Positions 8,861 to 16,617 of a DNA stretch of 50,548 nt are shown in pieces (positions within the stretch are counted from its first letter, which is position 1; each line of letters begins with the position of its first letter). The notes below the pieces were generated by a model. The model saw only the letters and a list, made by a program, of their open reading frames with translations, ran no database searches and was not told where the DNA came from. This DNA comes from CAZMSD01 sp964568855 (GTDB taxonomy: Bacteria > CAIWAD01): positions 1 to 50,548 of the forward strand of contig CAZMSD010000030.1 of the NCBI GenBank assembly GCA_964568855.1, given 5' to 3'. Made by a program: the position numbers and the translations under genes.

Positions 8861-9439
8861 ATGAATCTTAAGTGCCTGTCCCTCATCCTGCTCCTGCTGC
8901 TGGGAGCCTGGCCGGACGCACAGAGCCAGCCGCGGCGCCGCAACCCCCGCGCCTCGGACCTGCCCCGGCAGGAGGAACTGCGTCCAGCCCAGCAGGAGAT
9001 CTTTCGCTTCCTCGAGGAGTACTTCCCGGAACGGGCGCGGCGGCTGAAGCAGCTCCGGGAGACCAGTCCCGAGGAGTTCCGGCAGAAGCGCCAGAACTAC
9101 CTGGAGGAGATCCTGCGGCTGATGCACCTGCGCGACGAGAATCCTGAACTGTTCCGCCTGCAGATCGAGGAGCTCAAGCTGCGCGGCCGCCTCGAGTTGC
9201 TGGGCCGCGAATACCGTCAAGCCCTGGTGGACGAGCGGGTCAAGATCGAGCAACGACTGCTGGAACAGCTCGAGCGCGCCTTCGACCTGCGGCAGCGAAT
9301 CAAGGAAATGGAGGCGCGGGACCTGGAACTCCGTCTCGAGGAGCTCAAACAGGGACTTGAGAATCGGAAGCAGAGACGCGAAGAACTGATCGATCAGCGC
9401 TTCAGGGAACTGGTGGGCGAAAGCGCCTCGGACTGGTAG
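8861..9439 (+). CDS. Secreted coiled-coil protein of the sigma-factor locus
   Basis: 192 residues with a signal peptide (residues 1-22, LSLILLLLLGAWPDAQSQ). The rest is almost entirely charged amphipathic helix: long runs of Glu, Arg, Leu and Gln with heptad-like spacing (RLELLGREYRQALVDE and similar). It lies 22 bases after the anti-sigma-like gene and is probably co-transcribed. Small helical periplasmic proteins beside ECF systems often act as stress sensors (CpxP/Spy/ZraP-like logic), but no diagnostic LTxxQ motif is seen, so that is only an analogy. Confidence 0.62.
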   Translation: MNLKCLSLILLLLLGAWPDAQSQPRRRNPRASDLPRQEELRPAQQEIFRFLEEYFPERARRLKQLRETSPEEFRQKRQNYLEEILRLMHLRDENPELFRLQIEELKLRGRLELLGREYRQALVDERVKIEQRLLEQLERAFDLRQRIKEMEARDLELRLEELKQGLENRKQRREELIDQRFRELVGESASDW

Positions 9440-9541
9440 GCCGATCTCCGGTCCACCGGGCTTCGCCGGCGGTCGCGGCGCAGCGCCGGGGCGGATTCTC
9501 GCTCTGTTTTGCGGCCAGCCTGGAATTCGCCACACTCTAAC

Positions 9542-10621
9542 ATGGAACCCACTCCCCTCCTTTTCCTGCATGGAATCCGGGGATCTCGGCTGGCCGAATG
9601 CGGACTCGGCCCCAGCGAGATCATCTGGCAGCTTTCCCGCGAAGATCATCCCCGCGCCTACCAGCTCGCCCTGCGGATGGACAAGCACGGCCGCTGCAGC
9701 GCCGCGCAGGAGGGCGTCCGGGTGCTGCCCCTGGACCTGGAGGAGACGCTCTACGGCTCCTTCCTCGATCACCTGCGCCGGGACCGCGGCGCAGAATCAA
9801 GCCTGGCGGCGCCGCCCTTCGACTGGCGGCTGACGCCCTCCCAGGCCCTGGAAGGGATCGCGGGGGAGCTTCCCCGGGGCCCGGAGCTCGACGTCGTGAC
9901 ACACAGCATGGGCCTGTTGCTGCTTTCGGAAGCTCTCTCCGCCGGCCTGCTGGAATACGGGATGATCCGCCGCCTGGCGCTCGTCACGCCGCCCTTCGGC
10001 GGCAGCCTGGACGTCCTCGCCGTCCTGTTGAGCGGCCGCGATCCCGATCCCGAAGCCGGCAGCAGCGAGTCCTACGGCAGCATGGTCCGCGACCTGCCGG
10101 CCTTGTATCACCTGCTGCCCCACCCGGACTACGAACTGTTGACCACGGAGGCGGGGCGCCCGCTGGACCCTCTCGAGGCGGACTTCTGGCCCGCCCAGAT
10201 CATGGGAGCGCGGGGCGAATACCGGACCGCCCTGCTCCGGCAGCTCGAGGCGGCCCGCGCCTGCCGCCTGCGCCTGGACCGGCTGGTGGAAGAGCTTCCG
10301 GACCGCCTGGGCGAGCGCACCCTGATCGTCGCCGGGAGCGGCTGCCCCACGCCGGCCAGCCTGCGCGCGGCATCGAGCGGGGAGCTGCTGGACGCGGAGC
10401 CGGCCCGGCGGGATACGCGCGGGGACGGGCGGCTGGCGCTGCAGGCATCGAGACCCCCGGGCTGGGGGATCCCGCGCCTGATCTTCGGCGATCCGGGGCG
10501 GCCGATCCTGCATGGGGACATCCTGCGTTCCGGGGAAGTCATCGACTGCATCGCCGGCTGGATGGCCGAGGGAGCGACCTCGCTCGAGAAGCTTCCTCCC
10601 GGATCGGCGCTCCGCGATTGA
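9542..10621 (+). CDS. LCAT-like alpha/beta hydrolase
   Basis: 359 residues from ATG 9542. An oxyanion-region motif LLFLHGIRGS opens the protein, and the nucleophile elbow VTHSMG is at about residue 121 (His-Ser-Met-Gly, as in lecithin:cholesterol acyltransferase and related lipases). YHLLPHPDYEL further on also resembles that family. No signal peptide is seen, so a cytoplasmic or membrane-associated esterase or acyltransferase is possible. A hairpin with a T tract follows the stop by about 30 bases. Confidence 0.72.
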   Translation: MEPTPLLFLHGIRGSRLAECGLGPSEIIWQLSREDHPRAYQLALRMDKHGRCSAAQEGVRVLPLDLEETLYGSFLDHLRRDRGAESSLAAPPFDWRLTPSQALEGIAGELPRGPELDVVTHSMGLLLLSEALSAGLLEYGMIRRLALVTPPFGGSLDVLAVLLSGRDPDPEAGSSESYGSMVRDLPALYHLLPHPDYELLTTEAGRPLDPLEADFWPAQIMGARGEYRTALLRQLEAARACRLRLDRLVEELPDRLGERTLIVAGSGCPTPASLRAASSGELLDAEPARRDTRGDGRLALQASRPPGWGIPRLIFGDPGRPILHGDILRSGEVIDCIAGWMAEGATSLEKLPPGSALRD

Positions 10622-10651
10622 GTCCGGGTGATACAAGGGCCTCGCGTTTGT

Positions 10652-10669
10652 ACCGGCAGGCCGGTTTTT
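10652..10669 (+). terminator. Rho-independent terminator after the hydrolase gene
   Basis: ACCGG-CAGG-CCGGT followed directly by five T. The stem is short but GC-rich. It separates the hydrolase gene from the energy operon starting at 10790. Confidence 0.5.
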
Positions 10670-10789
10670 GCTTACTTGTTCCTGATGTCATGCCGTGTCG
10701 AACGGCAGGTGGAATTCGGTGCCTGCGATCGTCCGAATCCGGTCTTGCGGAACTCCATCGAGGGTTTCCGCGGCCAGTGAAGATTCTCA

Positions 10790-11308
10790 GTGACTGAAGA
10801 CATATCACAGGGAATACCCGGGTCGCTCTCCGCTCAGGAGGGGATCCTGCTGCTGTCGCTGCACATGCGAGCCAACATCCGCCGGATCGAGGAGGCGCGG
10901 CGTTCGGCTGCGGCCGACACGGCCGTCCTGCTGGACGAGCTGCTGGCCGAGAAGCGCGAACTGCTCTGGCGATTCCGTTCCATCCTGGCGGAAAGCGATT
11001 CCTTCAACTACAACGAGGCGGCCTCCCAGGCCGCTTTGCTCGAGTCGACCGGCCTGAGCGACCTGGCCCGCCTGCGCACCCGCCTGCCCCGTTTCAATCT
11101 CCGCCGGCGCAAGCTCACGCGACGGATCACGGCCGCGCTGGAGCTGGAGCGCCGCTTCGAGAGCCTCGCCGGCGACCTGCGCGAGCATTTTCCCGACGAT
11201 CCCTTCAGGGATGAATTCCGCCTCAGCGCCCAACTGGGCGACGAGCACCTGGCGCGGCTGGAGGCGATGCGACAGGGTCCCAGCACAGGAGCGGCGCATG
11301 GAGTTTGA
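10790..11308 (+). CDS. Helical hypothetical protein leading the nuo operon
   Basis: 172 residues from a GTG start; the ribosome binding site is weak, and ATG 10867 is an alternative. The protein is soluble and nearly all helical, with paired long helices rich in Arg, Glu and Leu (ANIRRIEEARRSAAADTAVL, LLAEKRELLWRFRSILAES). No signal peptide, cofactor motif or known family is recognised. Its last 11 bases overlap nuoA, so translation is probably coupled. Position suggests an accessory or assembly factor for the Nuo complex, which is inference. Confidence 0.6.
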   Translation: MTEDISQGIPGSLSAQEGILLLSLHMRANIRRIEEARRSAAADTAVLLDELLAEKRELLWRFRSILAESDSFNYNEAASQAALLESTGLSDLARLRTRLPRFNLRRRKLTRRITAALELERRFESLAGDLREHFPDDPFRDEFRLSAQLGDEHLARLEAMRQGPSTGAAHGV

Positions 11309-11702
11309 GATGCTGTTCAAGTACGGCGTGGTTCTGGTCTTCATGATCATGGGGCTGCTGGTGGGCATCATCGCCATCACCTTCTCCTGGTTCGTGCGCC
11401 CGCACAAGCCCACCCCCATGAAGGAACAGATCTACGAGTGCGGCGAGAATCCAGTGGGCACCCCCTGGCTGCAGTTCAACAACCGTTTCTACACAGTGGC
11501 CCTGGTGTTCATCCTCTTCGACGTGGAAGTGGTCTTTCTCTTTCCCTGGGCGGTGGTCTTCAAGGAGCTGGGCCTCTTCGCCTTCTTCGAGATGTTCGTC
11601 TTCGTAGCCATCCTGCTGGTGGGCCTTGCCTACGCCTGGGCCAAGGGCGACCTGGAATGGGTTCGCAGCAGGGAAGCGCGCCAGGCCATGACCCGGTATT
11701 GA
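11298..11702 (+). CDS. nuoA: Complex I subunit A
   Basis: 134 residues, three TM helices. The conserved loop PMKEQIYECGENP, with the family Cys, lies near residue 42, and LFDVEVVFLFPWA forms TM2. Start ATG 11298 has AGGAG six bases upstream. First of eleven consecutive complex I genes in the order A-B-C-D-H-I-J-K-L-M-N. Confidence 0.95.
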   Translation: MEFEMLFKYGVVLVFMIMGLLVGIIAITFSWFVRPHKPTPMKEQIYECGENPVGTPWLQFNNRFYTVALVFILFDVEVVFLFPWAVVFKELGLFAFFEMFVFVAILLVGLAYAWAKGDLEWVRSREARQAMTRY

Positions 11703-11721
11703 ACCTTAAGCGAGAGGATCG

Positions 11722-12234
11722 ATGGACCAAGCGATTGAAAGCCGCGAGGGTGGCAACATCCTGACGACCTCCGCCGACTGGCTGGTGAACGAGGTGCGGG
11801 CGCGAAGCCTCTGGCCCCTCACTTTCGGACTGGCCTGCTGTGCGATCGAGATGATGGCCACTGGCGCCGGCCGCTTCGATATCGCCCGTTTCGGCAGCGA
11901 AGTGTTCCGTCCCACGCCGCGCCAGGCGGACCTGATGATCGTCGCCGGAACGGTGACCATGAAGATGGCCAGCCGCCTGAAGCTGCTCTTCGAGCAGATG
12001 CCGGAGCCGAAGTACGTCATCAGCATGGGCAGCTGCGCCAACTGCGGCGGGCCCTACTGGAAATACGGCTACCATGTCCTGAAGGGCGTGGACCGCGTGG
12101 TTCCCGTGGACGTCTACATTCCCGGCTGCCCGCCCCGGCCGGAGGCCCTGCTCGAGGGCATGGACGTGCTCAGGGACATCATCCGCACGAAAAAGGCCCA
12201 GCTCAGCCTGAAGGAACGGCGGGCGCAGGCCTGA
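11722..12234 (+). CDS. nuoB: Complex I subunit B (N2 cluster)
   Basis: 170 residues. It carries the four Cys ligands of the terminal N2 4Fe-4S cluster: adjacent Cys in LACCAIEMM, Cys in GSCANCGG and Cys in IPGCPPRPEA. N2 passes electrons to quinone at the NuoB/NuoD interface. Length and motifs are normal. Confidence 0.96.
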   Translation: MDQAIESREGGNILTTSADWLVNEVRARSLWPLTFGLACCAIEMMATGAGRFDIARFGSEVFRPTPRQADLMIVAGTVTMKMASRLKLLFEQMPEPKYVISMGSCANCGGPYWKYGYHVLKGVDRVVPVDVYIPGCPPRPEALLEGMDVLRDIIRTKKAQLSLKERRAQA

Positions 12235-12265
12235 ACCGACCGGGCCCCTGCAACACGGGAGAAAG

Positions 12266-12739
12266 ATGGAAGTCGCCCGGATAGTCGAGCTTTTGAAGGA
12301 GCGCTTCGGCGAAGCGCTCGTCGAGGAGCACCTCGAGGTGGTGGACCCCTGGATCGAGGTCCGCAGGGAGGCGCTGGTGGAGATCTGCCGCTTCCTGCGC
12401 GACGATCCGCGGCTGGAGTTCAACCAGCTGATGTGCCTCTCGGGCGTGCACGTGAAGGACGATCTCCTGTGGAGCGTGTGTCACGTGTTCAGCTACACGC
12501 ATCGCCACAGGCTAGGTCTGAAGGTGGTCCTCGGCACCGGGGACAACCACTGCCCGACGCTTACCGGAATCTGGCCGGCCGCCGACTGGCACGAACGGGA
12601 AAGCTACGACCTGGTGGGCATCGTCTACGATGGACACCCGGATCCGCGGCGGATCCTCTGTCCCGAGGACTGGGTGGGCCACCCGCTCCGCAAGGACTAC
12701 GTGACACCTTCGACCTACAACGGCATGCCCCTGGATTAG
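12266..12739 (+). CDS. nuoC: Complex I 30 kDa subunit C
   Basis: 157 residues with the family signature WPAADWHERESYDLVGI and a C-terminal LRKDYVTPSTYNG. It is a separate protein here, not fused to NuoD as in E. coli. GGGAGA lies upstream of the ATG. Confidence 0.94.
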   Translation: MEVARIVELLKERFGEALVEEHLEVVDPWIEVRREALVEICRFLRDDPRLEFNQLMCLSGVHVKDDLLWSVCHVFSYTHRHRLGLKVVLGTGDNHCPTLTGIWPAADWHERESYDLVGIVYDGHPDPRRILCPEDWVGHPLRKDYVTPSTYNGMPLD

Positions 12740-12749
12740 CGAGACGCCC

Positions 12750-13916
12750 ATGGAAACCAGCGAACTCTTCCATCTTGGCAGCCGGGTGCCCGACCTGGGA
12801 CCGGACGGCGAACGGATGACCCTCAACATGGGACCCCAGCACCCCTCGACCCACGGCGTGCTGCGGCTCGAACTGGAAATGGACGGCGAGGAGGTCGCCC
12901 GGATCACGCCGCAGATGGGCTACCTGCACCGCTGCTTCGAGAAGTACGCCGAGCAGCTCACGCCGCCTCAGATCTTCCCCTACACGGACCGCATGGACTA
13001 CCTGGCGTCCATGAACAACAACTTCGGCTTCGCCGTGACCGTCGAGCGCCTGATGGGTCTGGAAATTCCAGAAAAGGTGGAATACCTGCGGGTGATCGTG
13101 GCCGAATTGAACCGCATCGCCAGCCACCAGGTGGCCATCGGCACATTCGGCCTGGACCTCGGGGCGCTGACGCCCTACTTCTACTGTTTTCGCGACAGGG
13201 AGACGATCCTCGACTTCTTCGAGGAGATCTGCGGGGCGCGGCTGCTCTACAATTACATCTGGGTGGGCGGCCTGAGCCACGACTTTCCGGAGGGCCTCGA
13301 CGAGAAGATCCTCGAGTTCTGCGACTACCTGAACCGCCGCATCGACACCGAACTGAACCCCTTGCTGAGTTTCAACAAGATCTTCATCGAGCGCAGCGCC
13401 AACATCGGCGTGATTACTCCCGAGCAGGCCTACGCCTGGGGCTGCAGCGGGCCCACCCTGCGCGGCAGCGGCGTGGATTTCGACCTGCGCCGCGATGATC
13501 CGTATTCCATCTACGACCGCTTCGACTGGAATATCTGCGTCGGCGAGGGAACCATGGGGACGGTGGGCGACGTCTGGGACCGCTACTGGGTGAAGGTCCT
13601 GGAGATGAAGGAGTCGATCAAGATCATCCGCCAGGCCATCCAGCAGCGGCCGCGCGAAGGCGACGTGCGCGAGGCCGTGCCGGCCCGGGTCAAGATGCCC
13701 CCCGGGGAGATCTACTGCCGCACGGAGACGCCGCGCGGCGAACTGGGCTACTACCTGGTGAGCGACGGGGGTCCCAAGCCGCTGCGCCTCAAGGTGCGCG
13801 CCCCGGCTTTCTGCAATCTCTGCATCATCGACGAGATCTCGCGCGGAACCCTGATCGGCGACGTGGTGGCGATCCTGGGTTCCCTGGATATCGTGCTGGG
13901 CGAAATCGACCGCTAG
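12750..13916 (+). CDS. nuoD: Complex I 49 kDa subunit D
   Basis: 388 residues. The quinone-pocket motif NMGPQHPSTHGVLRL is at about residue 28, GYLHRCFEK follows, and the C-terminus ends in the usual DIVLGEIDR. It lacks the Ni-Fe Cys pairs of hydrogenases, which separates it from energy-converting hydrogenase large subunits. The spacing to nuoC is 10 bases. Confidence 0.96.
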   Translation: METSELFHLGSRVPDLGPDGERMTLNMGPQHPSTHGVLRLELEMDGEEVARITPQMGYLHRCFEKYAEQLTPPQIFPYTDRMDYLASMNNNFGFAVTVERLMGLEIPEKVEYLRVIVAELNRIASHQVAIGTFGLDLGALTPYFYCFRDRETILDFFEEICGARLLYNYIWVGGLSHDFPEGLDEKILEFCDYLNRRIDTELNPLLSFNKIFIERSANIGVITPEQAYAWGCSGPTLRGSGVDFDLRRDDPYSIYDRFDWNICVGEGTMGTVGDVWDRYWVKVLEMKESIKIIRQAIQQRPREGDVREAVPARVKMPPGEIYCRTETPRGELGYYLVSDGGPKPLRLKVRAPAFCNLCIIDEISRGTLIGDVVAILGSLDIVLGEIDR

Positions 13917-13953
13917 GAGTCCGTGACACGCGGCACGCTGCGCCGCAAACGAA

Positions 13954-14976
13954 ATGGTGGACATCCCGATGGAGGAGCTCCTAAGCAACTTCTGGATCTG
14001 GGCGCCGTTCTTCGCCGTGGTGATGACCGGCATCGTGGCGGTCAACGCCCTGGTGTCCGTGTACTTCGAGCGCAAGATCTCGGGCTGGATGCAGAACCGC
14101 CTGGGCCCCATGGAGAACGGGCCGCAGGGCATCCTGCAGACCCTGATCGACGCTCTGAAGCTGCTGCTCAAGGAAGATATCATCGCCCGCGGCATCGACC
14201 GGCCGCTGTTCAAGCTGGCGCCCTACGTCGTCTTCGGCGCCAGCCTGGCCGTCTACGTGGTCTTCCCGCTGGCGCGGGGCTACAGCCCGGCCGACCTGAA
14301 CATCGGCGTCTTCTTCGTCCTGGCCGTCTCCAGTTTCGTGGTCGCCGGCATCATGATGGCCGGCTGGTCGAGCAACAACAAGTGGTCGCTCTACGGGGCG
14401 ATGCGCAGCGTGGCCCAGGCCGTGAGCTACGAAATCCCCATGGGGCTGACCATCCTGGCGGTGGTCATGGCGGCGGGCAGCATGAGCCTGCAAAGCATCT
14501 GCGCCTACCAGGAAGGCGGCTTCTGGAACTGGAACGGCTTCGCCGTGCATCACAATCCCTTCCTGGTGGTCGGCTTTCTGCTGTACTTCATCGCCGCGCT
14601 GGCGGAAGTCAACCGCACGCCCTTCGACCTGCCGGAGGCCGAGAGCGAGCTGGTGGGCGGGTATCACACGGAGTACTCGGGAATGCGCTTCGCGCTGTTC
14701 TTCCTGGCCGAGTACGCCAACATGCTGGCGGTCGGCGTGCTGGCCACGGTGCTCTTCCTGGGCGGCTGGCAGCCCCTGCTGCCGGTGCTCGATTTCGTAC
14801 CGGGTCCGATCTGGCTGCTGGGCAAGGCCTACTTCTTCGTGCTGGCGCAGATCTGGATCCGGATGACCCTGCCGCGGCTGCGGGTGGACCAGCTGATGTA
14901 CGTCTGCTGGCGCGTGCTGATTCCGATCACGGTGGCGGTGCTGATCCTGGCCTCGCTGTGGGAGGTCGTGTTCTAG
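13954..14976 (+). CDS. nuoH: Complex I membrane subunit H
   Basis: 340 residues, about eight TM helices. Characteristic motifs are YFERKISGWMQNRLGP near residue 34 and EVNRTPFDLPEAESELVGGY near 219, which line the quinone tunnel. The start could be 13954 or ATG 13969; the latter has GGTGGA seven bases upstream. Confidence 0.94.
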   Translation: MVDIPMEELLSNFWIWAPFFAVVMTGIVAVNALVSVYFERKISGWMQNRLGPMENGPQGILQTLIDALKLLLKEDIIARGIDRPLFKLAPYVVFGASLAVYVVFPLARGYSPADLNIGVFFVLAVSSFVVAGIMMAGWSSNNKWSLYGAMRSVAQAVSYEIPMGLTILAVVMAAGSMSLQSICAYQEGGFWNWNGFAVHHNPFLVVGFLLYFIAALAEVNRTPFDLPEAESELVGGYHTEYSGMRFALFFLAEYANMLAVGVLATVLFLGGWQPLLPVLDFVPGPIWLLGKAYFFVLAQIWIRMTLPRLRVDQLMYVCWRVLIPITVAVLILASLWEVVF

Positions 14977-15013
14977 GGAAAGCCGTTCGCCGGCGAACCG
15001 GAAGGCGGAGGAA

Positions 15014-15736
15014 ATGGGGTATTTCAAGGACGTTGCCGACAGCCTGCTGACCGCGGCCAAGGGCATGCGCGTGACCTTCACCCATCTCGGCGAGAAGGCC
15101 AACACGGTCCAGTGGCCGCACGAACCGGCTACCACCAAGGCGCGCACGAGGTCCGAGCTCTTCAACAACGTGGACGACTGCATCGCCTGCAGCCGCTGCG
15201 CCCAGAGCTGTCCCGTGGATTGTATCACCATCGAGTCCGTCAAGGCCACCAAGGACGTGGACCTGGGCCGCACCTCGAACGGCAAGAAGAAGGTCCAGTA
15301 CCTGAGCCGCTTCGACATCGACATGGCCAAGTGCTGCTACTGCGGCCTCTGCACGGACGCCTGCCCCACCGACTGCCTGATCATGACCGAGAAGTTCGAC
15401 TACTCGCAGGCGCGGGTGGAGGACCTTATGTACCGCTTCGCCCGGATGAGCGAGGACGACATCGCCCTGGCGAAACGGAAGCTGGAAGAGGAAAAGAAGG
15501 CCGTGGCCGCGGAACGCGCCGCCAAGGCGGCCGCGGCCAAGGCCGCACAGGCCGAAGCGGAGCAGGCGAAAGCCTCCGCCGGGGCAGATGCCTCTGCAGC
15601 CGCCGACGGCGCCTCGGCGAGTTCCGACGCGGCCTCCGGCGCTGCGAGCACGGGCGACGACGCCGGTGGAGGGAATGGAGGGGCCGCGGGCGCCTCCGCC
15701 GATGCCGGGGAACAGGAGCCCGAGCGGGCCGGCTGA
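15014..15736 (+). CDS. nuoI: Complex I 2x[4Fe-4S] subunit I with Ala-rich C-terminal tail
   Basis: 240 residues. Two ferredoxin motifs, CIACSRCAQSCPVDC and CCYCGLCTDACPTDC, hold clusters N6a and N6b. The conserved domain ends near residue 155. About 85 further residues form a charged helix (KRKLEEEKKAVAAERAAKAA) and then a low-complexity Ala/Gly/Ser/Asp tail. That extension is unusual for NuoI and has no known counterpart that I recognise. With NuoEFG absent, NuoI is the probable entry point for electrons from ferredoxin. Confidence 0.93.
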   Translation: MGYFKDVADSLLTAAKGMRVTFTHLGEKANTVQWPHEPATTKARTRSELFNNVDDCIACSRCAQSCPVDCITIESVKATKDVDLGRTSNGKKKVQYLSRFDIDMAKCCYCGLCTDACPTDCLIMTEKFDYSQARVEDLMYRFARMSEDDIALAKRKLEEEKKAVAAERAAKAAAAKAAQAEAEQAKASAGADASAAADGASASSDAASGAASTGDDAGGGNGGAAGASADAGEQEPERAG

Positions 15737-15761
15737 TTAGATTTCCCATGCGGGAGTGCCT

Positions 15762-16265
15762 ATGGAACTGAAAACGATCACGGAGCTGCTCTTCGGCCTG
15801 CTGACAGTGGTTTCAGCCGTCTTCGTGACATTTTCTCCGAAGCTGCTGCACGCGGGCTTCAGCCTGCTCTTCACCTTCTTCGGCGTGGCCGGACTCTACG
15901 TCATGATGGGCGCCGACTTCCTGGCGGGGACCCAGGTCCTGGTCTACATCGGCGGCGTGCTGATCCTGATCCTCTTCGGCATCCTGCTGACCACCAAGCT
16001 GCCCACGGCGGACCTCTTCTCGCACGGCGGCAAACGCGGTCTGGGTCTGCTGGTGGGCGCGCTGCTGCTGGCGCTGCTGCTGGTGGTGGTGTTCCGCACC
16101 CAGTGGCCGCTGGTCCAGCCGGGAGTCGCCGAGGCCACCTCGCGGGATATCGGCCGCGGCTTCATGACCACCTGGCTGCTGCCCTTCGAAGTGGCCTCCA
16201 TCCTGCTGCTGGGAGCGCTGGTGGGAGCGCTGCACCTGGCCCGCCGCCGGGAGGAGAGCCGATGA
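15762..16265 (+). CDS. nuoJ: Complex I membrane subunit J
   Basis: 167 residues, five TM helices, with the conserved GVLILILFGILLTTKLP segment after YIG. ATG 15762 has GGGAG five bases upstream and is preferred over the GTG at 15756. It overlaps nuoK by four bases. Confidence 0.92.
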   Translation: MELKTITELLFGLLTVVSAVFVTFSPKLLHAGFSLLFTFFGVAGLYVMMGADFLAGTQVLVYIGGVLILILFGILLTTKLPTADLFSHGGKRGLGLLVGALLLALLLVVVFRTQWPLVQPGVAEATSRDIGRGFMTTWLLPFEVASILLLGALVGALHLARRREESR

Positions 16266-16609
16266 GTCTGCATTTCTACCTGACCATCGGCGCGATCCTC
16301 TTCGTCCTCGGGCTGCTGACCATGCTGACCAAGAAAAACGCCGTGGCCGTGCTGATGGGCGTCGAACTGGTGCTCAACTCGGCCAATATCAATTTCGTGG
16401 CCTTCTCACGATTCAGCGGCGCCGGCGGGCTGGCCGGCGAAAGCGCGCGGATCGGCTTCGAGTCGGGCCGCGTGGAAGGACAGGTGATGGGGATCTTCGT
16501 GATCATCCTCGCCGCGGCTGAGGCCGCCGTGGCCATGGCCATCGTGCTGAACCTCTACCGGCAGCACAAGGCCATCGACATCGACGCCGTGAGTCAACTT
16601 CGAGGATAG
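16262..16609 (+). CDS. nuoK: Complex I membrane subunit K
   Basis: 115 residues with three TM helices and the conserved Glu residues in GVELVLNSANINF and AAAEAAVAMAIVLNLYR. It is about 15 residues longer than usual because of a Gly/Ser-rich insertion (FSGAGGLAGESARIGFE) between TM2 and TM3. The C-terminus ends in the common DAVSQLRG. Confidence 0.93.
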   Translation: MSLHFYLTIGAILFVLGLLTMLTKKNAVAVLMGVELVLNSANINFVAFSRFSGAGGLAGESARIGFESGRVEGQVMGIFVIILAAAEAAVAMAIVLNLYRQHKAIDIDAVSQLRG

Positions 16610-16617
16610 GAAGCGCA

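Noticed and set aside
12561..14213. 550-codon minus-strand frame opposite nuoC, nuoD and nuoH
   Set aside because: The plus strand carries strongly conserved complex I genes there.
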